A stretch of 64,000 nt of DNA from the NCBI RefSeq assembly GCF_014199205.1, contig NZ_JACIJD010000007.1:162731-226730 (forward strand). The letters run 5' to 3'. This DNA comes from Muricoccus pecuniae (GTDB lineage Bacteria > Pseudomonadota > Alphaproteobacteria > Acetobacterales > Acetobacteraceae). The translations under genes were made by a program, and so were the position numbers. Every line of letters starts with the position of its first letter. Within the stretch, counting starts at the first letter, position 1. Below are positions 11,286 through 19,790 of this stretch, in pieces. Under the pieces are notes generated by a model. It had not been told where the DNA came from, searched no databases, and worked only from the letters and a program-made list of their open reading frames with translations.

Positions 11286-12239
11286 ATGCGCTCCCTGCCG
11301 CTCCGCGTGGGGACGCGCGGCTCGCCGCTCGCCCTGTGGCAGACGCGCTGCTTCCTCGACATGGTGCTGCGCTTCTGCCCCGTGCTGCGGAATGCGGGCG
11401 CCTTCGAGGAGCACGTCATCCAGACCTCGGGCGACAGGATCCAGGACCGGCGGCTCGCGGATGTGGGCGGCAAGGGCCTCTTCGCCAAGGAGATCCACGA
11501 GGCGCTGCTGGATGGGCGGATCGACTTCGCCGTCCACAGCCTCAAGGACCTGGAGACGGAGATGCCGCCCGGGGTGGTGCTCGCCTGCACCCTCAGGCGC
11601 GAGGACAGCCGGGACGTGCTGATCCCCGGCCCCGGCATCCTCGGCGCGCTCGACCCCGCGGACCCCGTGGGCAGCATCCCCGCCGGGGTGCGGCTCGCCA
11701 CGGCGAGCCTCAGGCGCCAGGCGCAGATCCTCCATGCCAGGCCGGACCTGCAGGTGAGCATGATCCGGGGCAACGTGCAGACCCGGCTCCGCAAGCTGGC
11801 CGAGGGCGAGGCGGACGCCACGATGCTCGCCCTGGCCGGGCTGCGCCGCATGGACCTCTCCCCCGAGGGGATGGTGGTGCTGGACCCCGAGGCGATGGTG
11901 CCCGCCGCCGGCCAGGGCATCATCGGCGTCACCGTCCGCGCGGGGGACACCGAGCTGCACGAGCTTCTCGGCGGCATCGAGGACCGCGAGGCCCGCGCCG
12001 TCTCCCGCGCCGAGCGGTCGCTGCTGGCGGCGCTGGACGGCTCCTGCCGCACCCCCATCGGCGGCCATGCCCGGCTGCTGCCGGACGGGCGCCTGCACCT
12101 GACGGGGCTGGTCGCGCGGCCCGACGGCTCCTTCCTGCTCAAGCGCAGCCTGCACGGCGCCGTGGCCGATGCGGAGGCGATCGGCCAGGAGCTGGGCGAG
12201 AGCCTGCGCGCGGACAGCCCCTCCGACATCTTTGGCTGA
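11286..12239 (+). CDS. hemC: Hydroxymethylbilane synthase (porphobilinogen deaminase)
   Basis: Polymerises four porphobilinogens into hydroxymethylbilane in heme synthesis. The N-terminal RVGTRGSPLALWQT, the HSLKDLET loop and the cofactor-anchoring cysteine in DGSCRTPIGGHA (about residue 254) are all visible; 317 residues from the ATG at 11286. An upstream ATG at 11217 would add 23 Pro-rich residues that look like leader sequence. It is followed by hemD, a mitofilin-like gene and hemY. Its promoter should lie in the short divergent spacer shared with tsaD. Confidence 0.96.
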   Translation: MRSLPLRVGTRGSPLALWQTRCFLDMVLRFCPVLRNAGAFEEHVIQTSGDRIQDRRLADVGGKGLFAKEIHEALLDGRIDFAVHSLKDLETEMPPGVVLACTLRREDSRDVLIPGPGILGALDPADPVGSIPAGVRLATASLRRQAQILHARPDLQVSMIRGNVQTRLRKLAEGEADATMLALAGLRRMDLSPEGMVVLDPEAMVPAAGQGIIGVTVRAGDTELHELLGGIEDREARAVSRAERSLLAALDGSCRTPIGGHARLLPDGRLHLTGLVARPDGSFLLKRSLHGAVADAEAIGQELGESLRADSPSDIFG

Positions 12240-12244
12240 GAGAC

Positions 12245-12284
12245 GGGGCGCAGCCCCGGGGGCCGCAGCGCAGGGCGCAGCCCC
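12245..12284. repeat. Paired small GC hairpins between hemC and hemD
   Basis: The hemC-hemD spacer has two copies of GGGCGCAGCCCC (12246-12257 and 12273-12284). Each folds into a short stem with a GCA loop. It may be a dispersed palindromic unit or mild transcript attenuation; the short length makes this uncertain. Confidence 0.45.
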
Positions 12285-12294
12285 TGGGGCCGGG

Positions 12295-13023
12295 GTGCCG
12301 GCCAATCGTCCGGGCTGCCTCGTCACCCGGCCCGAGCCGGGGGCGGCGGCCACCGCCGCGCGCGTGGCGGCGCTCGGCTGGCGGCCCGTGCTGGCGCCGG
12401 CGCTGACCCTCTCCCCCGTCCCCTTCGCCCCCGCCCCGGAGGCACAGGCCGCGCTGCTGCCCAGCGCCGCCGCGATTCCCTCCCTCGCCGCCGTCTGGCC
12501 GCCGGAGCGGCCCGTGCTGGCGGTGGGGCAGGGGACGGCCGCGGCCGCCCGCGCCGCCGGCTTCCTCCGCGTCCTCGCGGCCGAGGGGGACGGCGCCTCC
12601 CTCGCGGAACTCGCCGCGGCGAGGCTGGAGCCGGGGGATGGGCCGGTGCTGCTGGCCTCCGGCCGGGGCTATGGCGACGAGCTCGCCGCGAGCCTCGCCG
12701 CCCGTGGCCTCGCCGTGATCCGGCGGGAGGCCTATGCCGCGGCGGAAGCCACCGAGCTGCCCGCCGAGGCCCGCGCCGCGCTGCGGGACGGCACGCTTCG
12801 CGCCGCCCTCTTCTTCTCACCGCGCAGCGCCCGCGCCATCCTCTCCCTGATGCGAGAGGGCGGCTTCGGCGGCGCAGCAACCGGCATCCGCGCCATCGCG
12901 TTGAGCGGCCGCGTGGCGGAGGCGCTGGTCCGGGAGCCCGGGGGCCTGTCCTGGGGGGGGCTGGACGTAGCGCCGAGACCGGATCAGGACGCGCTTCTGG
13001 CCCTGCTCGGCCCCTGCCTGTAA
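12295..13023 (+). CDS. hemD: Uroporphyrinogen-III synthase
   Basis: A 242-residue protein of HemD length and fold. It begins at a GTG just before the characteristic LVTRPEPGAAATAARVAALG and has the two-domain pattern with LLASGRGYGDELAASLAARG and FFSPRSARAIL. HemD cyclises hydroxymethylbilane with D-ring inversion. HemD sequences diverge strongly, so the position right after hemC is the best support. In-frame codons upstream to 12169 overlap hemC and are not conserved-looking. No unusual residues noted. Confidence 0.88.
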   Translation: MPANRPGCLVTRPEPGAAATAARVAALGWRPVLAPALTLSPVPFAPAPEAQAALLPSAAAIPSLAAVWPPERPVLAVGQGTAAAARAAGFLRVLAAEGDGASLAELAAARLEPGDGPVLLASGRGYGDELAASLAARGLAVIRREAYAAAEATELPAEARAALRDGTLRAALFFSPRSARAILSLMREGGFGGAATGIRAIALSGRVAEALVREPGGLSWGGLDVAPRPDQDALLALLGPCL

Positions 13024-13066
13024 TCGCTGCCCCTTCCCGCCGGACCAGAAGGACGACGCCGATCCC

Positions 13067-14713
13067 ATGAGCGACACGCCCCGCACGCCGCCCAACGCGC
13101 CGCGCCCGAAGGGGGGAGCCCCGTCAGGAACCTCCGGCAAGGGCGGGAGGTCCGGGGGAGCGGCGAATCCGGCGGCCAAGGATCCGACGGCCCCGTCCGA
13201 CCCCGCCCCCTCGGCGGCCGAGCTGGCCCTCTCCCCTGGCGAGGCTGCGCCGGTCACCGGCGCCTCGGGCGCCCAGACGGCCGGCACCCAGGCGACGGCG
13301 GGTGCCGCCGCCGGAGCCGGGAACGGCCAGCGGGAGACGAGCGGCCCGGCGGCGGGCGGCGCCGCCACCCCTGCCGGCGCCCCCGCCGGCCCCATGCCCT
13401 CCAACGCGGCGCCGCGCCCCGACCCCTCGCCGGTCGCGGCGACCCCCGCGGCCCCGCCGACGCCCGCCGGGCTGAACGCGCCGGCGAAGCGCTTCGAGCC
13501 CGCCATCCTGCCGATCGCGGCGGCCGTGGTCGTGCTCGGCGGCGCGGTCGCCTATCTCGTCTCCAGCCCGCGCGAGCGGCAGCCCGCCCCGGGGGCCGTG
13601 ATCCAGGCGGATGCGGCGCGGATGGCCTCGGTCGACTCGCGCCTCTCGGCCCTGGAGGCGCGGCCGAACGCCGCGGGGCTGGCCGAGCGCGCCGCCAATG
13701 CCGAGCGCCGGCTGGACGCCGCCGAGGCCGCCGCGCGCGAACTGGCCGCGCGCCCCGTGGTCGATCCCGAGGCCCGATCCGGCGTGGCGAGCCTGAACGC
13801 CGCGCTGGAGGCCGCCCGCAACGCCTCCACCGAGGGGCTGCGGCGGCTGGAGGAGCGCGCCGCCGCCCTGGATGCCCGGCTCGCGGAGGAGAGCCGCCGC
13901 GCCGAGGCGCGGATCGCCCAGGCCGAGGCGACGCTCGCCAACCGCCTGACCGGGGCGGAGGGGGCCCTCGCCGCCCGCGTGACGGCGGCCGAGCAGGCCT
14001 TCGCCCCCCGCCTCGCCGCCCTGGATGCCGCGCTGAACCAGCGCGTCGAAGCCGCCGGCCAGGGGCTGACCCAGCGGATCGACGCCGCCACCCGCTCGCT
14101 GGACGAGCGGCTCTCCCGCGCCGAGGCGCAGGGGAACGAGCGCGCGCAGCGCCAGGAGCAGCAGCTCGCCGAGCGCGTGCGTCAGTTTGAGCAGCGCCTC
14201 GCCCAGGCCGAGGCCGCCGAGCGCCGCCTCGGCGCGCTGGCGGCGCGCGGCGCGATCCAGACGGCGCTGGAGTCCGGGCGCCCGCTCGGCGGGGCGCTGT
14301 CCGGCCTCTCCGGCACGCCGCCCGTGGCGCTCACCCGCTACGCCCAGGCCGCGCCGCCGACGGAATCGGCGCTGCGCCTCTCCTTCGAGGACGCCGCGCG
14401 GGCCGCGCGGCTGGCCGCCGAGCCCCAGGGGGGATCGGTGACGGACACGGCGCTCTCGCGCCTGCAAGGGCTGGTGACGGTGCGGCGCGGTGACCAGGTC
14501 GTGGTCGGCGATGCCGTCTCGGGCGAGCTGGAACGGGCGCGCCGCTCGCTGGATGCCGGCGACCTCGCCGGGGCGGTGGAGCGGCTGGAGAAGCTGCCCG
14601 AGCCATCCCGCAACGCCATGGCGGGCTGGATCGGCCAGGCGCGTGACCTCGTCGAGGCCCGCGCCGCCGTCCGCGACCTCGGCAGCAACGCCTCCGGCGC
14701 GGGGGCGAACTGA
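13067..14713 (+). CDS. Mitofilin/Mic60-like inner membrane protein (COG4223)
   Basis: A 548-residue protein with a 145-residue Pro/Ala/Gly-rich cytosolic N-terminus, one transmembrane helix (residues 147-166), a long Ala/Glu/Arg coiled coil (about 180-385) and a helical C-terminal domain ending in a region with LEKLPEPSRNAMAGWI. This layout and the position between hemD and hemY match the alphaproteobacterial Mic60 homologue, thought to bend inner membranes and to be the ancestor of the mitochondrial crista-junction protein. Its stop overlaps the hemY start by one base. The Mic60 link is established for this gene neighbourhood in alphaproteobacteria. Confidence 0.82.
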   Translation: MSDTPRTPPNAPRPKGGAPSGTSGKGGRSGGAANPAAKDPTAPSDPAPSAAELALSPGEAAPVTGASGAQTAGTQATAGAAAGAGNGQRETSGPAAGGAATPAGAPAGPMPSNAAPRPDPSPVAATPAAPPTPAGLNAPAKRFEPAILPIAAAVVVLGGAVAYLVSSPRERQPAPGAVIQADAARMASVDSRLSALEARPNAAGLAERAANAERRLDAAEAAARELAARPVVDPEARSGVASLNAALEAARNASTEGLRRLEERAAALDARLAEESRRAEARIAQAEATLANRLTGAEGALAARVTAAEQAFAPRLAALDAALNQRVEAAGQGLTQRIDAATRSLDERLSRAEAQGNERAQRQEQQLAERVRQFEQRLAQAEAAERRLGALAARGAIQTALESGRPLGGALSGLSGTPPVALTRYAQAAPPTESALRLSFEDAARAARLAAEPQGGSVTDTALSRLQGLVTVRRGDQVVVGDAVSGELERARRSLDAGDLAGAVERLEKLPEPSRNAMAGWIGQARDLVEARAAVRDLGSNASGAGAN

Positions 14714-15999
14714 TGCTCCGCGCGATCTGGCTGCTGATCCTTCTCGTCCTCGGCGTCTGGGCGGCGCTCTTCCTCCGCCAGATGGGCGGCAACGTCGAGA
14801 TCAGCGTCGGCAACACCTTCATCGGCGTGCCGGTCTGGCTGGGGCTGCTGGTCCTGGTCGTGGGCTTCGTGGTGCTGCACGGCCTGCTCTCCGCCTGGAA
14901 GTCGCTCCGCGGCTGGCCCGCCCGCCTCCGCGCCCGCCGCGCCGCGCGCCACCGGCGGGACGGCGACGCGGCCGTGACCCGCGCCCTCGTGGCGCTGGCC
15001 GCCGGCACGCCGGACCAGGCGCGGCTGGAGATCCGCCGCGCCCGCGGGCTGCTGGGCGACACGCCCCACACCCTGCTGCTGACCGCCGAGGCCGAGCGCA
15101 TGGCCGGGCGGAACGACGCCGCCAACGAGGCCTTCCGCCTCCTCTCCCAGCGGGAGGACGGCAAGTTCCTCGGCCTGCGCGGGCTGCTGCGGGACGCCAT
15201 GCAGCGCGAGGACTGGCCTGCCGCCCAGCGGCTGGCGCGCGAGGCCGAGGCCGCCCAGCCCGGCGCCGCCTGGGTGCGGGAGGAACGCGCCGCGCTCGCC
15301 TTCCGCACGCGGGACTGGAAGGAGGCGCTGGCGCTCTCCCCGCCCGGCCAGCTCACGGGGCACCGCCGCGCCGCCCTGGCGCTCGCCGCCGCGATGCAGG
15401 ACCCGGACACGGCCTCCTCGCTGGAGAAGCAGGCGCTCTCCGCCGAACCCGGCTTCGCGCCCGCGGCGCTGGCGGTCGCGAGGCGGCTGGCCGGGGAGGG
15501 GAGCCCGCGCCGGGCGAAGGCCGCGCTCCAGGCCGCCTGGGCAGCCTCGCCCCATCCCGACATCGCCGAGGCCTTTCTCGCCGACGAGCCGGACGCGCTT
15601 GCGCGGGTGAAGGCGGCCGAGACGCTGACGCATGAGAACCGCACCCATCCCGAGAGCCGGCTCGTCCTGGGCCGCACGGCGCTCGCCGCCGGGCTGACGG
15701 GGCGGGCGAGGGCGGAGCTGGAGGCGCTCGTCTCCTCCGGCCAGGCGGACCGCCGGGCCTATCTCGCCATGGTGGACATGGATGCGGTGGAGCTGGGCGA
15801 CAGCGCGGCCGGCCGCATGGCCGAGGCGAAGTGGCTCCGCGCCGCCGCCTCCGCGCCTCCCGAGCCGCGCTGGCAGTGCCTGAACTGCGGCACCGTCCAC
15901 CGGAAGTGGGAGCCGATCTGCGAGGAGTGCAGCACCCCCGGCCGGATCGAATGGACGGGCGGCGGCGCGGCCAAGGGCGGGGCGGTCGCGACGACCTGA
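14713..15999 (+). CDS. hemY: HemY-like TPR membrane protein with C-terminal zinc ribbon
   Basis: A 428-residue protein with two N-terminal transmembrane helices (about 2-20 and 39-59; HemY_N domain), followed by helical TPR-like repeats. Unlike protoporphyrinogen oxidase HemY of Bacillus, this proteobacterial HemY has no FAD site; its role in heme synthesis is unclear. The C-terminus carries a CxxC-x10-CxxC zinc ribbon (Cys389, 392, 403, 406), seen in some alphaproteobacterial members and in TPR proteins such as LapB, where the rubredoxin-like metal site docks onto the repeats. Start ATG overlaps the upstream stop. Confidence 0.85.
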   Translation: MLRAIWLLILLVLGVWAALFLRQMGGNVEISVGNTFIGVPVWLGLLVLVVGFVVLHGLLSAWKSLRGWPARLRARRAARHRRDGDAAVTRALVALAAGTPDQARLEIRRARGLLGDTPHTLLLTAEAERMAGRNDAANEAFRLLSQREDGKFLGLRGLLRDAMQREDWPAAQRLAREAEAAQPGAAWVREERAALAFRTRDWKEALALSPPGQLTGHRRAALALAAAMQDPDTASSLEKQALSAEPGFAPAALAVARRLAGEGSPRRAKAALQAAWAASPHPDIAEAFLADEPDALARVKAAETLTHENRTHPESRLVLGRTALAAGLTGRARAELEALVSSGQADRRAYLAMVDMDAVELGDSAAGRMAEAKWLRAAASAPPEPRWQCLNCGTVHRKWEPICEECSTPGRIEWTGGGAAKGGAVATT

Positions 16000-16094
16000 A
16001 AATCCCCTGCCGGACGAGGTTGCCGCGCGGCGCGTAGGGGGCTAGAAGGCGCCCCACCGCAGCGCGTCGGCCACGGCCGGCACGCCAGGACTGG

Positions 16095-16169
16095 GCCGGG
16101 TTAGCACAGCGGTAGTGCAATCGATTCGTAATCGATAGGTCGCGAGTTCGATTCTCGCACCCGGCACCA
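16095..16169 (+). tRNA. tRNA-Thr (anticodon CGT), CCA encoded
   Basis: A 75-nt cloverleaf: acceptor stem GCCGGGT (16095-16101) pairs with ACCCGGC (16159-16165); anticodon stem ATCGA/TCGAT encloses loop TTCGTAA with anticodon CGT, which reads ACG; T stem GCGAG/CTCGC holds TTCGATT. The discriminator A and the genomic CCA (16167-16169) follow. The 3' end is duplicated 1.2 kb downstream. Confidence 0.95.
16153..16169 (+). repeat. Putative att site, tRNA-side copy
   Basis: The 17 bases from the T stem to the CCA end of the tRNA-Thr gene (TCTCGCACCCGGCACCA) recur exactly at 17388-17404. tRNA 3' ends are the usual target of tyrosine integrases, and the intact tRNA is kept on this side. Confidence 0.65.
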
Positions 16170-16232
16170 TCCTCTTCCAGAACCCCCGCCGGCTTGAGCG
16201 ACCCTCGGCGCGACCCGCGTGCGGGTATCTGA

Positions 16233-16415
16233 GAACTCCGCGAACGTGTCCCGACCCGCTGCCCTGCCGTTGCGGGGAAGGTTGGCGAGTCCATCGAGAT
16301 CAGCACCGGGACGGCCGATCGGAAGAAGGTCGTGGAGGAATGGCCGGACGTGCTGCGTCAGCGGGCGGAGATGGAAGCGAACGTTTCGCTGGTCGACACG
16401 CTCACGACGCCGTGA
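16233..16415 (+). pseudogene. Possible truncated coding remnant
   Basis: This frame is open for 60 codons between stops at 16230 and 16413, with no good start codon. The last 42 residues have a protein-like composition (GESIEISTGTADRKKVVEEW, then an acidic helix and LVDTL). This looks like the C-terminus of a gene whose 5' part was lost next to the att site. The family is not recognised, and it could be chance. Confidence 0.35.
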
Positions 16416-16490
16416 TATTCGTCGACCCATGGACGAACAGCGCTGCCAGAAAGGGGTGCTGTGCGGCCGACCCGCCATTCACGGGGCGAC

Positions 16491-16700
16491 ATGAAGCACT
16501 ACCGCATATATCTCGTCGGCTCGGACGGACGCATCTTCAAGGCCAGGGATGTCGAGTGCAGGTCCGATGACGAGGCTGTTGCACTCGCGGCAGGGCTCCA
16601 GGAGAGGGGCTGCGCCATAGAAGTGTGGCAGCGGGCCCGAAAGGTGGGCTGCTTGCCGGAAGCGAGGCAGCGCTACTGCGGTCTCTCAGCAGCCTGTTGA
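16491..16700 (+). CDS. Small hypothetical protein
   Basis: A 69-residue protein from the ATG at 16491. The first 52 residues have a compact pattern (MKHYRIYLVGSDGRIFKARD, then DDEAVALAAGL, EVWQRARKV) that I associate with small uncharacterised proteins common in Rhizobiales and Acetobacteraceae. Those usually end soon after the W-x-R segment, so the Cys-rich tail here may reflect a lost stop codon or a frameshift. No function can be given. Confidence 0.55.
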   Translation: MKHYRIYLVGSDGRIFKARDVECRSDDEAVALAAGLQERGCAIEVWQRARKVGCLPEARQRYCGLSAAC

Positions 16701-16779
16701 AGGCTGAACCTTTGCTGGCAGCGCCACTCTCCAAGCTCCTCCAACGTCTGATCCGGCATCCCCCGAGGGTCAGCCCCGG

Positions 16780-17205
16780 TCAGGCTGAAACAGGTGCGGT
16801 GCAGCCGTCCCCCCGCCGATTGAACGACTGAACGCGCCCCTCCCGAACCTCGAAGGTCAGCGAGCAGTTCTGTCCGCTGGACTGACCGAAGCCGCCCAGG
16901 CCGAACCCCAGACCGGTCCCGACGCCCACGCCGCCACCGAAGCTCCCGAAGCCGAGGCCGAGGGAGGGGAACACGGCGGGGCTGGAAGCCGGGCTGGTGA
17001 AGTCATACTGGAGGAGGCGTCGCCCGCTCGGGTCGTCATAGGTCCGGCTGGGCACGCCCAAGCCGCTGACGACATCGGCCTCGGAGCGCCCGACATAGGT
17101 GCTGACCCGCTGATCGAAGGCTTCTACGGTGTCGGTAGAGGCGCAGCCCGCCCCCAGGGAGGCCAGGAGGATCGCGGCTCCAAGGCTGCCGTATGAGCGT
17201 CGCAT
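16780..17205 (-). CDS. Small lipoprotein, SmpA/BamE-like layout
   Basis: A 141-residue protein starting at 17205 with a strong AGGAGG site 8-14 bases upstream. The signal peptide ends in the lipobox LGAGC, so the mature protein is lipid-anchored. The segment TYVGRSEADVVSGLGVPSRT resembles the helix-helix motif of small outer-membrane lipoproteins such as BamE/SmpA, where a protein folds as two helices plus a sheet. A Gly/Phe-rich stretch follows, then a strand region with QNCSLTFEVREGRV. Many such lipoproteins occur in Acetobacteraceae; the role is unknown. It lies inside the possible island. Confidence 0.7.
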   Translation of the reverse strand: MRRSYGSLGAAILLASLGAGCASTDTVEAFDQRVSTYVGRSEADVVSGLGVPSRTYDDPSGRRLLQYDFTSPASSPAVFPSLGLGFGSFGGGVGVGTGLGFGLGGFGQSSGQNCSLTFEVREGRVQSFNRRGDGCTAPVSA

Positions 17206-17387
17206 TGTCTGGCCTCCTGCGCGGTGGAATGTCTGAGAAGGAACGTTCCGCCCTGCCCGTGGCTGCGTGATGACGGCACTCAGCCCCCTTCGGGCCTTTG
17301 CGCCGGCACTCTCCATGGGCACACACTCGGGACACAGGACGCGAGCAAAGGCCCGTTTCGCTGGTTTCCCGGCGTGGGCTGATCAGA

Positions 17388-17404
17388 TCTCGCACCCGGC
17401 ACCA
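17388..17404 (+). repeat. Putative att site, distal copy
   Basis: Exact 17-bp copy of the tRNA-Thr 3' end (compare 16153-16169). Identity stops abruptly on both sides, as expected for an integrase crossover duplication. Confidence 0.65.
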
Positions 17405-17483
17405 CCCCTCCGGTAGATCCACGACCCCGGCGCGGCTTGCGCTGGATCAATGAACCGTTCAGCCCTCCGTGCGAGGGGCGGGC

Positions 17484-18212
17484 ATGCTTTCCAGCTGCCT
17501 GCACGCGCTGACCGCGCTCGATGCCCAGGGGACGCTCGCGCTGATGGGCGCGATGCTGCTGGCCGGGCTGGCGGGCGGCATCACCCACTGCGCCGGCATG
17601 TGCGGCCCCTTCGTCATCGCCCAGATCGCCGACGGCCCGGCTGGCGGGCGCTTGGCGCGCCTCGCCGGGGCGGCGCTGCTGCCCTATCACGCCGGGCGGG
17701 CCACGGGTTACGCCGGGCTCGGCGCGCTGATGGGCGGGACGGCCGGGCTCCTCTCCTCCCTCGTGCCGCGCGGGCTGCTCGCCCTGCCGCTGGCCCTCGC
17801 CGCCGTGGTCATGCTGGCCCAGGCCAGCGCCCGGCTGCCGCTGCCGGAATGGCTCCGCCTCCGCCTGCCGCACCTGCCCGCCCCGGCCTTCGGGGCGCTC
17901 GGCCGCCTGCTCCGGGCGCCGCCCGGGCCGGGGCGCGGCTTCCTCCTCGGCCTCATGCTCTCCGCCATGCCCTGCGGGCTGCTGCTCGGCGCCCTGGCCG
18001 CGGCCACCGCCTCGGGCAGTGCGCTGGCGGGGGCGCTCACCATGCTCGCCTTCGTTCTGGGCACCGTGCCCTCGCTGGTCGGGGTGGCGCTGCTCGGGCG
18101 CTTCTTCGGCCGGCGCTTCGGGGCGGGGCTGCGGCTCGCCTCGGGGATTGCCCTGGTGGCGAACGGGGCCGCCCTGGCCGCCCTCGCCCTCAGGATGGCC
18201 GGCTCCGGTTGA
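17484..18212 (+). CDS. Sulfite exporter TauE/SafE-like membrane protein of the cco locus
   Basis: A 242-residue polytopic protein with about six helices, containing GGITHCAGMCGPFV and a second half-repeat with MLSAMPCGLLLGAL. The paired Cys/Met motifs in helices are typical of the COG2836 branch found beside cbb3 oxidase genes, some of which affect copper delivery (CcoA is unrelated). Transport of copper or a thiol compound is possible but unproven. The ATG at 17484 follows GAGGGGCG; an upstream GTG would add 5 residues. It ends over the FNR box of ccoN. Confidence 0.82.
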   Translation: MLSSCLHALTALDAQGTLALMGAMLLAGLAGGITHCAGMCGPFVIAQIADGPAGGRLARLAGAALLPYHAGRATGYAGLGALMGGTAGLLSSLVPRGLLALPLALAAVVMLAQASARLPLPEWLRLRLPHLPAPAFGALGRLLRAPPGPGRGFLLGLMLSAMPCGLLLGALAAATASGSALAGALTMLAFVLGTVPSLVGVALLGRFFGRRFGAGLRLASGIALVANGAALAALALRMAGSG

Positions 18213-18222
18213 TCTCGATCAA
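18209..18222 (+). promoter_or_regulatory. FNR/FixK/ANR box upstream of ccoN
   Basis: TTGATCTCGATCAA is a perfect match to the TTGAT-N4-ATCAA operator of CRP/FNR-family oxygen regulators. It lies 53 bases before the ccoN ATG and overlaps the stop codon of the preceding gene. Such boxes drive cbb3 oxidase genes under low oxygen in many proteobacteria. No fnr or fixK gene is in the window. Confidence 0.85.
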
Positions 18223-18274
18223 GGCCCCGTGCCCCCGCGCCGTGTGATCAAGCGCGCATCACAAGGAGTTTCCC

Positions 18275-19777
18275 ATGCCAGAGGGTTTGACCACGCAACC
18301 CGTCCCGATAGCCGGCTCCGGCAGCCAGCTGCGCCCGCAGCCGGCCTATGTGGAGGCGCCCCTGCGCGCCTTCGCGATCGCGACCGTGTTCTGGGGCATT
18401 GCCGGCTTCCTCGTCGGCGTGGTGATCGCGCTGCAGCTCGCCTATCCCGCGCTGAACCTCGGGCTGGAATTCACCAGCTTCGGGCGCCTGCGGCCGCTGC
18501 ACACCTCCGCGGTGATCTTCGCCTTCGGCGGCAACGCGCTGTTCCTTACGAGCCTCTACGTCGTGCAGCGCACCTGCCGCGCGCGGCTGCTGGGCGGGGA
18601 TGACGCGGCCTGGTTCCTCTTCTGGGGCTACCAGTTCTTCATCGTCGTCGCGGCCACGGGCTACCTCCTCGGCATCACCCAGGGCAAGGAGTACGCGGAG
18701 CCCGAGTGGTACGCGGACCTCTGGCTCACGGGCGTCTGGGTCGCCTATCTCGTCGTCTTCGGCGGCACGATCCTGCGGCGCGAGGAGCCGCATATCTACG
18801 TCGCCAACTGGTTCTTCCTCGCCTTCATCATCACCGTCGCCGTGCTGCACATCGGCAACAACGTCGCCATCCCGACCTCCTTCGGCAGCGCCAAGTCCTA
18901 CGGCGCCGCGTCGGGCGTGCAGGACGCGATGATCCAGTGGTGGTACGGCCACAACGCGGTGGGCTTCTTCCTGACCGCCGGCTTCCTCGGGATGATGTAC
19001 TACTTCGTGCCGAAGCAGGCCGAGCGGCCGGTCTATTCCTACCGGCTCTCCATCATCCACTTCTGGGCGCTCACCTTCCTCTACATCTGGGCGGGCCCGC
19101 ACCACCTGCACCACACCGCGCTGCCCGACTGGGCGCAGGTGCTCGGCATGGTGTTCTCGGTGATGCTGTGGATGCCGAGCTGGGGCGGCATGATCAACGG
19201 GCTGATGACCCTCTCGGGCGCCTGGGACAAGCTGCGCACGGATGTCGGCCTGCGCTTCTCCGTCGCGGCGCTGGGCTTCTACGGCATGGCCACCTTCGAG
19301 GGTCCCGTGATGTCCATCCGCGCGGTGAACTCGCTCTCCCACTATACCGACTGGACCATCGGCCACGTGCATTCCGGCGCGCTGGGCTGGAACGGCTTCA
19401 TCACCTTCGGCGTGCTCTACTGGCTCGTCCCGCGCCTCTGGGGCCGCACCAAGCTGTACTCCGAGCGGCTGGCGAGCTGGCACTTCTGGATCGCGACGCT
19501 GGGCATCCTTCTCTACATCACCTCGATGTGGGTGTCGGGCATCATGCAGGGCCTGATGTGGCGCGCCTACGACCACCTCGGCTTCCTCCAGTACGCCTTC
19601 GTCGAGACGGTGGCGGCGATGCACCCCTACTACGTGATCCGTGCGCTCGGCGGCGTGCTCTTCCTCACCGGCGCCCTGCTCATGGCCTACAATCTCTGGC
19701 GGACCGTGCGTGCTCCCGTGGTGGAGGAGGCGCCCGTCGCCCTTCCCGCCGGGTCCACGCTGCCGGCCGCGGCCTGA
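18275..19777 (+). CDS. ccoN: Cytochrome c oxidase cbb3-type subunit I
   Basis: The catalytic subunit of the high-affinity cbb3 oxidase, with 12 transmembrane helices, holding heme b, heme b3 and CuB. It reduces oxygen at low concentrations and pumps protons. Ligand regions are visible: [11 protein letters not shown] for the low-spin heme, [13 protein letters not shown] and [13 protein letters not shown] for CuB, and [14 protein letters not shown] near the C-terminus. 500 residues, usual for the family. AAGGAG precedes the ATG. The FNR box is just upstream, and ccoO follows 13 bases after the stop. Confidence 0.97.
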   Translation: MPEGLTTQPVPIAGSGSQLRPQPAYVEAPLRAFAIATVFWGIAGFLVGVVIALQLAYPALNLGLEFTSFGRLRPLHTSAVIFAFGGNALFLTSLYVVQRTCRARLLGGDDAAWFLFWGYQFFIVVAATGYLLGITQGKEYAEPEWYADLWLTGVWVAYLVVFGGTILRREEPHIYVANWFFLAFIITVAVLHIGNNVAIPTSFGSAKSYGAASGVQDAMIQWWYGHNAVGFFLTAGFLGMMYYFVPKQAERPVYSYRLSIIHFWALTFLYIWAGPHHLHHTALPDWAQVLGMVFSVMLWMPSWGGMINGLMTLSGAWDKLRTDVGLRFSVAALGFYGMATFEGPVMSIRAVNSLSHYTDWTIGHVHSGALGWNGFITFGVLYWLVPRLWGRTKLYSERLASWHFWIATLGILLYITSMWVSGIMQGLMWRAYDHLGFLQYAFVETVAAMHPYYVIRALGGVLFLTGALLMAYNLWRTVRAPVVEEAPVALPAGSTLPAAA

Positions 19778-19790
19778 AGGAACACCGACC

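Larger units (their letters stand above)
16153..17404. mobile_element. Possible remnant of an element integrated at tRNA-Thr
   Basis: About 1.25 kb bounded by the 17-bp direct repeat. It has lower GC, looser gene packing and only small genes: a degenerate frame, a 69-residue protein and a lipoprotein. No integrase is present, so if this was an island most of it has been lost. Near the distal end, GGGCACACA (17317-17325) and GGGACACAG (17329-17337) form an imperfect direct repeat that could be a leftover arm-type site; this is weak. The alternative is a decayed second tRNA-Thr copy. Confidence 0.5.
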
